DNA from: CAG-791 sp045546175
Lineage (GTDB): Bacteria; Bacillota; Clostridia; Lachnospirales; Lachnospiraceae
Direction of reading: 5' to 3'
DNA length: 39,009 bases
NCBI GenBank assembly: GCA_045546175.1
Contig: JAZQCI010000114.1
Span: forward strand, 1-39,009
Shown here: piece after piece, positions 27,487 to 35,734 of the stretch
Numbering within the stretch: position 1 is the stretch's first letter
How the letters are laid out: each line of letters opens with the position of its first letter
The notes under the pieces: generated by a model
The model's database searches: none
What the model was told of the DNA's origin: nothing
Seen by the model: the letters and a program-made list of their open reading frames with translations, nothing else
Position numbers and translations under genes: made by a program

Positions 27487-30333
27487 ATGCCCAAAGAGGT
27501 AAATCCGAGAATACATGTCAATGAAAGAGATTATCCGATAAAAGACCACCACTGCGATGATCCGGTCAAGCGGAAAATGGTCATGAAACTGGCCCGGATG
27601 ATCACCGACAACATCCCCAGAAAGCTGCCGGGCGCAATGCATGAGAACCACATGGATTTCTGGATTCTCGACCGGCTTCTGACCAAGCGGGAAGTTGCCT
27701 TCATGCTCAGCTTCAAGAAGCGCCGCGTGGGGCTGACCACCGCCGAACTGGCGCAGCGCAACCACATCAGCGTTAAGAAGGCCCAGAAGATCATCGACCA
27801 CCTGTTGTGGATCGGTATTTTGGAGCAGAATCGCGACAACGAAGACCATCACATCCAGTATCTGGTGCCCAAGTGGGTCGTCGGCTCCGGCGAGTACATG
27901 GTCGAGCACAAGACGCTCCCCGATCTGCATCCGGAAGTCGCGACCATGTTCAACCTGGCTCCCCAGGAGCCTCTGGAGCTGGCCGCCAAGCTCGTCCCTC
28001 CCGGAGGCGCGGGCATCGGTATGCACGTCATTCCGGTGGAAAAGGCCATCGACACCGCTTCCACCTCCGTCAGCGTGGCGCACCTCTCCCACTGGCTTGA
28101 CAAATATGACACTTTTTGTACAATGGTATGTGCTTGCCGCAAAGCTCAGCGCATCCGCGGCGAGGGCGTAGGCGATATAGAGGGCCACATGTGCATCGGT
28201 GTAGGCGATATCGCGGAGTTTCTCGTCACTTCCGGCAAGGACGCCAAGTACATCACACGGGAAGAAGTTAAAGAGATCCTGGAGCGCGCCGAGCGCAAGG
28301 GTTACGTCCATCAGATCACCAACCTGGACGGCCCGAACCGCATCGTCGGTATCTGCAACTGCTCTCCGGGCAGCTGCTACGGCCTGCGCACCTCCCAGCT
28401 CTTCAATACGCCCAACATGTCCCGCAGCGCATACCGCGCACACGTAGATCCGGCCAAATGTGTCGCCTGCGGCAAGTGCGTGGAAGTATGTCCCGCCGGC
28501 GCGGCAAGGCTGGGCCAGAAGCTCTGCAAGGCCGACGGCAGCAAGGTTGTCTACCCTATGCATGAACTTCCCGATGACCACATCTGGGGCGAAGACAAGT
28601 GGGATCCCGATTACCGCGACCACAACAAGATCAACTGCTACGACACAGGCACATCCCCCTGCAAGACGGCATGTCCCGCGCACCTGGCAGTCCAGGGCTA
28701 TATAAAGATGGCTGCGGAGGGCCGCTATCAGGAAGCCCTCAGGCTCATCCGCCAGGATAATCCTTTCCCGGCAGTCTGCGGAGCGATCTGCAACCGCCGC
28801 TGCGAGGACCGCTGCACCCGCGGGCTTATTGACCAGCCGGTCGCCATCGATGAGATCAAGAAATTCCTCGCTCTTCGCGAGCTGGAACTTGTAAAGGAAG
28901 GAACCGCTTCGGATGAACTCGCGCAGTACCTGCCCGTCTGCGAGAACGGCGAAGGCAAACAGTGGGATGACTATCCCATTGCTGTCATCGGGGCAGGCCC
29001 GGCAGGCCTCAGTGCCGCTTATTACCTGCGCACTGAAGGATATCCTGTCACGGTCTTCGAGCGCGAGAACCGTCCCGGCGGAATGCTCATGAACGGCATT
29101 CCCTCCTTCCGCCTTGAAAAAGACGTCGTGGAGGCAGAAATTGAGATCATTAAGCGCATGGGCGCCAAAATAGAGTGCGGCGTGGAAGTCGGTAAAGACG
29201 TAACGATTCAGGAGCTGCGTGACCGAGGTTTCAAGGCCTTCTACATTGCCATCGGCCTTCAGAGCGGAAGACTTGCCGGCGTGCCCGGCGAATCCGCGGA
29301 AGGCGTGGTAACAGGCGTCGATTTCCTTCGCCGTGTCAATCAGGATAATTCCGTGCGGCTTAGCGGCGATGTCGTAGTGGTCGGCGGCGGCAATGTGGCG
29401 GCAGATGTGGCTCGCACGGCACTTCGCGTAACAGATGGCAAAATCACAATGCTCTGCCTCGAGTCCAGACAGGAAATGCCCGCGGCCGAAGACGAGATCG
29501 CGGAAGTGGAAGAAGAAGGCATCACCATCATGAACGGATGGGGGCCCAAAGAGGTGCTCTCCGAGAACGGCAAAGTCACGGCGATCGTCTTCAAGAAATG
29601 TGTCTCCGTCTTCGACGGAAATCATCGCTTCGCACCTGTCTACGACGAGAATGAGACCATCACTGTTCCCTGCAGCAATATTTTGATGGCGATCGGTCAG
29701 TCCGCCGACTGGGGCGGCCTGCTCGATGGCACCAACGTACAGCTTCGCGGGAACGGAGCGGCAATGGCCAATCCGACTACTTACCAGACCAATGAGCCTG
29801 ACATATTCGTCGGCGGCGATATCTATCACGGCGCGAAGTTCGCTATTGACGCCATCGCAGACGGCAAGGAAGGCATGGTCTCCATCAACCGCTTCGTCCA
29901 CCCCGGCCAGTCCTTGACTATCGGCCGCGATCTGCGCGAATTCATCGAGCTCGACCGCACCGATATCCGCGTTGAATCCTATGACAACGCCGGCCGACAG
30001 GCTCCCGGCTTAAAACCCGGAAAAGCGGCAGAGACCTTCCGCGATCTCAGGCTTCCTCTCACCGAAGAGCAGGTCAAAGCGGAGGCCAACCGCTGCCTGA
30101 AGTGCGGCGCGACTGTCGTCGACCTCAACCAGTGCATTGGCTGCGGCCTGTGCACTACACGCTGCGAATTTGACGCGATCCATCTAAGCAGGGATATTCC
30201 TCATGCGGCAGACATGCACACCGCGGAGGAAATGAAAAAATGCGTAGCACCCTATGCATTAAAGAGAGGATTCAAGATCCTCAAGACAAAGGTGACCGGA
30301 AAATCCGATTACCCGACTGAACAGACAAACTGA
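27487..30333 (+). CDS. Multidomain iron-sulfur flavoprotein: winged helix, ferredoxin, GltD/NfnB-like FAD-NAD(P) core, C-terminal ferredoxin, 948 aa
   Basis: The core resembles the small glutamate synthase subunit and related pyridine-nucleotide:ferredoxin enzymes. It has CPAHLAVQGYI and CNRRCEDRCTR, FAD motif IGAGPAGLSAAYY (about 499) and NAD(P) motif VVVGGGNVAADVA (about 628). A ferredoxin domain CVACGKCVEVCPAG precedes the core (about 325) and CIGCGLCTTRCEF ends it (about 882). The N-terminus is unusual: a helix-turn-helix-like segment (TTAELAQRNHISVKKAQKIIDHLL, about 80-105) and a cysteine-rich region (CTMVCAC, CNCSPGSC). It probably shuttles electrons between NAD(P)H and a ferredoxin-type carrier. 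The partner is unknown. A PAP2 gene follows after 25 bp. Confidence 0.85.
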   Translation: MPKEVNPRIHVNERDYPIKDHHCDDPVKRKMVMKLARMITDNIPRKLPGAMHENHMDFWILDRLLTKREVAFMLSFKKRRVGLTTAELAQRNHISVKKAQKIIDHLLWIGILEQNRDNEDHHIQYLVPKWVVGSGEYMVEHKTLPDLHPEVATMFNLAPQEPLELAAKLVPPGGAGIGMHVIPVEKAIDTASTSVSVAHLSHWLDKYDTFCTMVCACRKAQRIRGEGVGDIEGHMCIGVGDIAEFLVTSGKDAKYITREEVKEILERAERKGYVHQITNLDGPNRIVGICNCSPGSCYGLRTSQLFNTPNMSRSAYRAHVDPAKCVACGKCVEVCPAGAARLGQKLCKADGSKVVYPMHELPDDHIWGEDKWDPDYRDHNKINCYDTGTSPCKTACPAHLAVQGYIKMAAEGRYQEALRLIRQDNPFPAVCGAICNRRCEDRCTRGLIDQPVAIDEIKKFLALRELELVKEGTASDELAQYLPVCENGEGKQWDDYPIAVIGAGPAGLSAAYYLRTEGYPVTVFERENRPGGMLMNGIPSFRLEKDVVEAEIEIIKRMGAKIECGVEVGKDVTIQELRDRGFKAFYIAIGLQSGRLAGVPGESAEGVVTGVDFLRRVNQDNSVRLSGDVVVVGGGNVAADVARTALRVTDGKITMLCLESRQEMPAAEDEIAEVEEEGITIMNGWGPKEVLSENGKVTAIVFKKCVSVFDGNHRFAPVYDENETITVPCSNILMAIGQSADWGGLLDGTNVQLRGNGAAMANPTTYQTNEPDIFVGGDIYHGAKFAIDAIADGKEGMVSINRFVHPGQSLTIGRDLREFIELDRTDIRVESYDNAGRQAPGLKPGKAAETFRDLRLPLTEEQVKAEANRCLKCGATVVDLNQCIGCGLCTTRCEFDAIHLSRDIPHAADMHTAEEMKKCVAPYALKRGFKILKTKVTGKSDYPTEQTN

Positions 30334-30358
30334 TAAACAATACAAAATGGAGTAAATA

Positions 30359-31327
30359 ATGGAAATTGGAATTGATTTGCAATACCTGTTGTTTCTGCAG
30401 AACCTGAGATTGGCAACAGGCGGTATTTTTGATGAGTTTTTTAACGGGATGAGCAAGGTCGCTGTCGACGTCCTTCCCTTTCTCCCTTTTTTGATCTTTC
30501 TGTGCGTAAGTAAGAAATGGGGCTATCGAATTCTTACTTCCTATCTCGGCGCGGATCTCCTGAACGGAGTCGTCAAACTCACGGTTTGTGCTTACCGCCC
30601 CTGGATCCGCTCGGACCTGATCGAGCCCGCAGGGGATTCTAAGGTGGCCGCCACCGGCTATTCTTTCCCGAGCGGACACACCGTATCGGCTTCTTCCCTC
30701 TATGGAAGTGTCGTCGAGAACCAATGGAGTAAGCGAAGATGGCTCGCCGTCATCTGTATCATCTGTATCCTGCTGACCGGTTTTTCAAGAAACTTCCTCG
30801 GCGTCCACACTCCGCAGGACGTCCTTGTCGGCCTCACAGAAGGTATTGTTATGATCCTTATCGTGAGAAAGGCAAGCCAGGCGATCGGCGATAACGAGAA
30901 AACCTACGATATCCTCACACTTGTCGGCATCCTGGTAGTGGTCGCTGTTTTGATCTATGTCCAGGTCAAGCCCTATCCGATGGACTATGTGGACGGTAAA
31001 CTTCTGGTCGACCCGCAGAAAATGATGAACGACTGCTTCAAAGCCTGTGGAGCTTTCCTGGGCCTTCTTCTCGGAAGTTATGTGGAGCGCCACTACATCC
31101 ACTATGAGATCCCGGTCGGATACAAAAATCTTCCGATCCAGGCCGGCGTCTCCGTCGCGCTTTTATTCATCTGGAAGGCATACTTTGAGAAGGCCACCAT
31201 CATCCCCGCCCTTGGCGGACACTGGGGAAACCTCATTTCCCGATTTGGCATGGTGTTCATCGGCCTCACACTGATCCCGTACCTCATTATGAAGAGTGCC
31301 AGGGAATATCAGCAAACTGCCGCCTGA
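30359..31327 (+). CDS. PAP2-family membrane phosphatase, 322 aa
   Basis: This is a multi-pass membrane enzyme of the type 2 phosphatidic acid phosphatase family, acting on lipid phosphates such as undecaprenyl pyrophosphate or phosphatidate at the outer face of the membrane. All three catalytic motifs are present: KLTVCAYRP, PSGHT and SRNFLGVHTPQD. Several hydrophobic helices fill the rest (for example VDVLPFLPFLIFLC and ILTLVGILVVVAVLIYV). The C-terminal membrane half extends beyond the minimal family. TGGAG precedes the ATG. It is probably cotranscribed with the flavoprotein gene, although no functional link is evident. Confidence 0.92.
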   Translation: MEIGIDLQYLLFLQNLRLATGGIFDEFFNGMSKVAVDVLPFLPFLIFLCVSKKWGYRILTSYLGADLLNGVVKLTVCAYRPWIRSDLIEPAGDSKVAATGYSFPSGHTVSASSLYGSVVENQWSKRRWLAVICIICILLTGFSRNFLGVHTPQDVLVGLTEGIVMILIVRKASQAIGDNEKTYDILTLVGILVVVAVLIYVQVKPYPMDYVDGKLLVDPQKMMNDCFKACGAFLGLLLGSYVERHYIHYEIPVGYKNLPIQAGVSVALLFIWKAYFEKATIIPALGGHWGNLISRFGMVFIGLTLIPYLIMKSAREYQQTAA

Positions 31328-31346
31328 CACATTTAACACAAGGATT

Positions 31347-31390
31347 TAAAAACCCGGACTCTATACAAAGAGCCCGGGTTTCTTATTTTA
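31347..31390. terminator. Bidirectional terminator between PAP2 and the flavoenzyme operon
   Basis: AACCCGG (31351-31357) pairs with CCGGGTT (31374-31380), with an inner CTC/GAG. T-rich tracts flank both sides (TTTCTTATTTT on plus, TTTTTAAAT on minus). It separates two convergent genes. Confidence 0.85.
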
Positions 31391-32578
31391 CAAAATCGGT
31401 ATCTTGATCTTCATATCCGACAGCGGATACGCCGCGCACGCATGCACGTAATTGAAGTCCTTATCCGCCTCTCTCCTGCCATCGCCCTCCGGGCAGACGA
31501 AGTAGTCGCCAGACAGCACCTTGGTCCTGCAGAATCCGCACTCGCCGCTGCGGCAGCCGGTCTCGATGCGGATGCCGGCGCGCTCAAGCGCCACGACAAT
31601 GCTCTCGCAGGCTTTCGCGGGAATCTTTACCTCGCTGATGCCGCGCACCACGGTAAGTTCGAAGGTCTCATCTCGCAGGTCGCGGGGATAGCCCTCATAG
31701 ACAGCGATGTCTTTGACCTGCCCGAAGACCTCAAAGCGCACGCGCCTTTTGGGAACGTCCAGCTTTGCGACTTCACCGCGCAGGAAGGTGTACATCACCT
31801 GCGGCCCGCAGATAAAGTACGTCGTATCCTCCGCCGAATACTTTTTGATGAGTTCCGCCGTCAGGAACCCTTTCTCGCCGGTCCAGCCGGGCTCGTCGCC
31901 GCTGAGCACATGCACGATGTGCAGCTTGTCGCAGGCACCGTCCAGCGCTTCCAGCTCCTCCTTCATGACGATATCGTCCGAGGAGGCCGATCCGTAGAGG
32001 ATCGTCAGGTCGATGTCCAGCGTCCCGTTCACCACTTCCTTGGCCATGGAGGCGAAAGGCGTGATGCCGACGCCGCCGGCCAGTGCCACTACATGCTTTG
32101 CATCGCGCAGCGGCTCGTAGTAGAACTGCCCCAGTCCCATGGTCCCTGTCAAAATATCGCCGACTTTAAGCTCATCGTTGACATAGTCGCAGATAAAGCC
32201 GTCGCCCTTGGATCTTCTGACCGTGATCTCCACGAAGGGCTTGTCCGCCCTGGCCTCATAAGGCGCGGAAGAAATGGAATAGGGCCTGGAGATCAGGCTC
32301 TCGCCGATCTTGAAGTCGAGCACAATGTACTGTCCCGCATAGAAGAAGGGCAATTTTTTGCCGTCCGTGCGCTCGAAGCGGATGGTCTTGGCCGTCTTGC
32401 AGGCGGGCTTAATCCCGGTTACCACAAGTTCGATCGGGCCGGGGTGCCACTCTCTCGAGACATTTCCGATCGGGTCCACGTCCGTGAGCGCGGGCGAAGC
32501 GGCGTCAAACGCCATCATGCGCGCCGCCGTGACGCGGGAGGCTCCGCTGACGTCCGCTAAGAAATTTTTGACTTTCAT
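31388..32578 (-). CDS. NAD(P)H reductase with FAD (FNR fold) and C-terminal plant-type [2Fe-2S] ferredoxin domain, 396 aa
   Basis: An N-terminal tail of about 50 residues is followed by an FNR-type FAD domain (about 50-155, with the flavin motif RPYSISSAP) and a NAD(P) domain (VVALAGGVGITPFASM, ILYGSASSDDI, YFICGPQVMYTFL). The C-terminal ferredoxin has C-x4-C-x2-C-x30-C (CRSGECGFC...HAC). Such proteins pass NAD(P)H electrons one at a time to a partner oxygenase or reductase. Its start codon overlaps the stop of the upstream CrtI-like gene by one base (TGATG), so the two are translated together and the CrtI-like enzyme is its likely partner. Confidence 0.9.
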   Translation of the reverse strand: MKVKNFLADVSGASRVTAARMMAFDAASPALTDVDPIGNVSREWHPGPIELVVTGIKPACKTAKTIRFERTDGKKLPFFYAGQYIVLDFKIGESLISRPYSISSAPYEARADKPFVEITVRRSKGDGFICDYVNDELKVGDILTGTMGLGQFYYEPLRDAKHVVALAGGVGITPFASMAKEVVNGTLDIDLTILYGSASSDDIVMKEELEALDGACDKLHIVHVLSGDEPGWTGEKGFLTAELIKKYSAEDTTYFICGPQVMYTFLRGEVAKLDVPKRRVRFEVFGQVKDIAVYEGYPRDLRDETFELTVVRGISEVKIPAKACESIVVALERAGIRIETGCRSGECGFCRTKVLSGDYFVCPEGDGRREADKDFNYVHACAAYPLSDMKIKIPIL

Positions 32579-34110
32579 CAGTTTGCCTCCTTTCTAGCCG
32601 CAATGTCATCCAGTATATTCTTGGCGGCTTTTCTTCCGTTGGTCACCGCCGGTCCCATGCCGTCTCCGGAGATGGCGTGGGCGCCCGCAAACTCAAGCCC
32701 CTCTATAAAGCGCTCCGCTTCCGCCGTCTGGAGCCTTGCGACGATGTGGTCCTCCATGGTGTGCGCGTAGCCGTAGATGCAGCCGTTCCAGGCCCCTGTG
32801 TAGTGGGCTATGGTCATGGGCGTCTCGATGACGCACTCCAGCACATGGTCCAGAAGATTTACGCCAAAATAGTCCGACATGTCGTCGATCAGCTGCTTGG
32901 CCACTTCGTGCTTGACGCGGTCATAGTCTTCCGCCTTGACAGTCTTCCAACCGTCCACGCGCGGGAGCACCGTCACGCTGAAGGAGCAGGTGCCCTCCGG
33001 CGTCACGCCGGGATTGCCGTAATTGTGGCAGATGCAGGTCAGATACCTGTAAGGACCAAGGCCCGCCAGGTTCTCATAGAGCACGTCCGTGTCCATGGTG
33101 TCGCCGCGGAAGATGCTGTAGTCTTTAATATTCAGCTCCTCGGCCGGCTTGTCCAGGATCAGGATGACCGAGAAGGCAGTCAGCGACAGGCGCCTGCCGT
33201 TGACCATCTTGGTGGCTTCTGCCGGCACTTCGCGCAGAGGCTCGATCATGCTGGTGTATACCTTGTTGGGATAAGCGGAGGAGATCACGTAGTCCGCGTG
33301 GATCTCGTCGCCGCGCGCCGTGCGCACGCCGTAGGCCCGCCCGTTCTCCACCAGGATCTTGTCCACATGCTGGCGGTACTCGATCTGAACGCCCATCTCT
33401 TCGGCGCGCTCCGCCATCTTCAGGCTCATCTCATGGCTGAGCTTCTTGGGGATCATGGAACCGTAGCCCACGTAATCCGCCATCAGGACGGAATAGATGG
33501 TGAAGGGAAGATCCGAGAAACCGCTGCCGACATAGATCCAGTAGGGCGCCAGAAGATCCAGCGCCTTCTGCGGCAGGTCAAAAGTGTCGAGCACTTCCTT
33601 GGTGGAATAGCCCGCCGTCTTGACGAACGCCTCGTGCTTAAGGAGCATCTGCGGCTTGCTCATGGGATGTATAGAGAGCTCATTGACGCTGTTAAAGACC
33701 GTGTCACAGAGCTTCAGGAGTTTCAATACTTTGTCATAGGTGCCCGGCACCTGCTCGTCGATCTCGCGGGAAAAACGCTCCAGGCCCGGGTGCAAGGTAA
33801 CTTCCAGTCCCGGAAGGCTGGCGTGGTAACATTCCGGCACCTGCAGCCAGTCAATATCGACGCCCATGTCGTCGAAGAACTTGCCTACCTTGAGACGGTT
33901 GTTCTTCGGACCTATGGACATCATCTCGTGAAGCGCCGCCTCGATCTCTATACCGCCGCGGACAAAGCTCGTGGCGATGCCGCCGGGCAGGTTGTGGCGC
34001 TCGAGCACGAGCACATCCAGCCCCTTATCGGCCAGCATGAGCGCGGAGGAGAGGCCCGCCAGGGCCCCTCCGATCACGATCACGTCATAATGATCTTTGT
34101 AAAATTTCAT
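32578..34110 (-). CDS. CrtI/phytoene-desaturase-like FAD-dependent oxidoreductase, candidate fatty acid reductase, 510 aa
   Basis: The N-terminal Rossmann motif is VIVIGGALAGLSSALMLADKG, a GxAxxG variant of the usual GxGxxG, with VLERHNLPGG after it. The C-terminus has the second FAD contact GLEFAGAHAISGDGMGPAVTNGRKAAKNIL. The family includes phytoene desaturases and carotenoid isomerases and saturases. No phytoene or squalene synthase is near, so a carotenoid role is unlikely. Next to a fatty acid isomerase and a NAD(P)H reductase, I infer that it reduces a conjugated double bond of the isomerised acid. It follows the isomerase by 64 bp and overlaps the reductase by 1 bp. Confidence 0.85.
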   Translation of the reverse strand: MKFYKDHYDVIVIGGALAGLSSALMLADKGLDVLVLERHNLPGGIATSFVRGGIEIEAALHEMMSIGPKNNRLKVGKFFDDMGVDIDWLQVPECYHASLPGLEVTLHPGLERFSREIDEQVPGTYDKVLKLLKLCDTVFNSVNELSIHPMSKPQMLLKHEAFVKTAGYSTKEVLDTFDLPQKALDLLAPYWIYVGSGFSDLPFTIYSVLMADYVGYGSMIPKKLSHEMSLKMAERAEEMGVQIEYRQHVDKILVENGRAYGVRTARGDEIHADYVISSAYPNKVYTSMIEPLREVPAEATKMVNGRRLSLTAFSVILILDKPAEELNIKDYSIFRGDTMDTDVLYENLAGLGPYRYLTCICHNYGNPGVTPEGTCSFSVTVLPRVDGWKTVKAEDYDRVKHEVAKQLIDDMSDYFGVNLLDHVLECVIETPMTIAHYTGAWNGCIYGYAHTMEDHIVARLQTAEAERFIEGLEFAGAHAISGDGMGPAVTNGRKAAKNILDDIAARKEAN

Positions 34111-34174
34111 AATCGGTTGTCTCCTGTGATGTCATTCACTGTGAAAGAATCTCCTCAGGTCCGCCTTGGACAGA

Positions 34175-35569
34175 TCAGAAGAATCTCTCCACCAGCTCGC
34201 GGGAGTACTCGCAGGTCTCGTCCATATCGCCGAAGCTCATGATCTCGCCCGCGTAGTAGGTATCGTACTTGCCCTGCATCGCCTCTACTTTGTCATACCA
34301 GCCGTCCTTGTAGGCGTTTGTGAACACGTGCGGGAAGTAGTAGACGCTCCACTCATTTACGACATTGGTAGCGGGGTTGCCCATGACCTCCAGGTCCTTG
34401 AGAACTCTGGCTCTGCACTTTTCATAGGGAACCTCTTCCATTTTCTTGTGTTTGCGGAGCGCATAGGTCGTGATGACCTGGTCCACGGTGTCTCTCCAGC
34501 GGCGATAGTAGACCATCAGATGGCCCAGTCTTTTGGGAACCATGTTGTCGAATACATAGTAGGAGATCTCGGGATGGTCTTCCGGCTTGGTCTCGACGGC
34601 CAGCACATCATAGCGCTCGTACTCGATCTGGGAGAAGAGCTTCTTCTCGTCCGTGCGCGCGTCAAAATAGTCCACCATGCCGACCAGTCCGTCGTCTCTG
34701 TTCTCTTTCCGGGGCACATAGAGAGGAGACGTGACGATGATCTTGTCATATTCCTCAACTTCGCCGTTCACGGTCACATAGACCTTGCCGTCTTTTCTCT
34801 CGACCTTGTCGATCTTGCTGTTAAGTCTGGCCGGATTCTTGAGGTGGTCATTCAGGGACTCCCAGATGAACTGCGTTCCGTTCTTCCATGTCCAGAGGTT
34901 GATCTTGACGAAGTTCATGCAGGTCTGGAAATCCAGATACTTCAGAACATAAGCCGCGGGGATCTCGTCAAAATATCCATAGCCGAAGGACGTGAAGGGG
35001 CCGATCCAGATGTCCTGCACCAGCTCTACGCCGTTGATCTCACAGAATTTCTTGAAGGGAAGCGCCAGGTCCTTGAGGTTGGGGTTGACGCCGCTGACGG
35101 GCTCTCTTTTGGCACTGGCTGCGGAGAAGCCCTCGTAGCGTCCCTCCGCTACACCGCGGTGGCCGTTGATGTCATATCCCTTGTACTTGGTCTCAAGGAG
35201 CTCGCCGAATTTCTTTAGCTGCTTCTTCATCTTGAGAAGGCGCGGGATCTTCTTGATATTCTTCTTGGGCTCAAAGGGCTCTATGACCTGGCCCAGTCTG
35301 TTCTTGTAGTTGCGGTTGAGCTTCGGGCCGTCGTGAGTGATGCCGCAGAACTCCTCGACATCGTGTACCGCGTAGTAGGACGGAACGCCCATGATCGCGC
35401 CCATCTCATAGCGGCGCCCGTTGTAGTACGGAGACCAGCACTTGCCGCCGACGCGGTCGTTCTTCTCGAGGATAGTGTAGTTCTCGTAACCCTTCTGCTC
35501 CAGATACATGCCTGCGGAGAGACCTGCCGGGCCTCCGCCGATGATACAGATCCTGATGTTCTTGTCCAT
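34175..35569 (-). CDS. FAD-dependent polyunsaturated fatty acid (linoleate) isomerase homologue, 464 aa
   Basis: The protein follows, from memory of that sequence, the Cutibacterium acnes polyunsaturated fatty acid isomerase (linoleate to trans-10,cis-12 conjugated linoleate) closely and along its length. Shared blocks include IIGGGPAGLSAGMYLEQKG (FAD), GGKCWSPYYNGRRYEMGAIM, GVPSY, DGPKLNR, IPAAYVLKYLDF and YYAGEIMSFGDMDE at the C-terminus. R86 aligns with the arginine reported to hold the substrate carboxylate. It is about 40 residues longer than that enzyme, mostly between 95 and 165. It is the first gene of the three-gene operon. Substrate and double-bond position are inferred. Confidence 0.88.
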   Translation of the reverse strand: MDKNIRICIIGGGPAGLSAGMYLEQKGYENYTILEKNDRVGGKCWSPYYNGRRYEMGAIMGVPSYYAVHDVEEFCGITHDGPKLNRNYKNRLGQVIEPFEPKKNIKKIPRLLKMKKQLKKFGELLETKYKGYDINGHRGVAEGRYEGFSAASAKREPVSGVNPNLKDLALPFKKFCEINGVELVQDIWIGPFTSFGYGYFDEIPAAYVLKYLDFQTCMNFVKINLWTWKNGTQFIWESLNDHLKNPARLNSKIDKVERKDGKVYVTVNGEVEEYDKIIVTSPLYVPRKENRDDGLVGMVDYFDARTDEKKLFSQIEYERYDVLAVETKPEDHPEISYYVFDNMVPKRLGHLMVYYRRWRDTVDQVITTYALRKHKKMEEVPYEKCRARVLKDLEVMGNPATNVVNEWSVYYFPHVFTNAYKDGWYDKVEAMQGKYDTYYAGEIMSFGDMDETCEYSRELVERFF

Positions 35570-35650
35570 TTTGCTCTACCTCTCATTTGCTTTTTTTATA
35601 AGGTTTTTCATTCCTCTGTGCGGTCACTTCGGCCGCAAATACCTATTATT

Positions 35651-35656
35651 AGTATA
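35651..35656 (-). promoter_or_regulatory. Possible -10 box of the isomerase operon
   Basis: TATACT on the minus strand, 82 nt before the isomerase start codon. The -35 region would fall inside the 25-bp inverted repeat at 35663-35687. No clear -35 match. Confidence 0.4.
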
Positions 35657-35662
35657 CGCCTT

Positions 35663-35687
35663 AATTGTTAAATATTCATTAACAATT
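35663..35687. promoter_or_regulatory. Inverted repeat, probable operator between divergent fatty-acid genes
   Basis: AATTGTTAA and TTAACAATT are perfect 9-bp arms around a 7-nt spacer. The site lies between the isomerase operon and the ligase gene and overlaps the predicted -35 region of the isomerase promoter. The form suits a dimeric helix-turn-helix repressor such as TetR or MarR types; no regulator gene is present in the window. Confidence 0.6.
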
Positions 35688-35718
35688 CATCGAAATCTGC
35701 ACATTTTTTGTTAAAGAA

Positions 35719-35727
35719 TGCTATACT
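35719..35727 (+). promoter_or_regulatory. Extended -10 promoter of the ligase gene, giving a leaderless mRNA
   Basis: TGC precedes TATACT (35722-35727). TGCACA (35698-35703) is a 4/6 match to -35 at 18 bp. The ATG at 35735 is only 8 nt after the -10 box, so transcription would start at or next to the start codon. No Shine-Dalgarno sequence lies before the ATG. Confidence 0.55.
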
Positions 35728-35734
35728 TGGATTT

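Noticed and set aside
27466..29901. 811-codon open frame on the minus strand opposite the flavoprotein
   Set aside because: It mirrors the codon structure of the real gene, matches no family, and the plus-strand frame has intact cofactor motifs and a strong ribosome binding site.
32578..35569. Carotenoid biosynthesis for the two flavoproteins
   Set aside because: No phytoene/diapophytoene synthase or prenyl synthase nearby, and the upstream protein matches a fatty acid isomerase much better than a desaturase.
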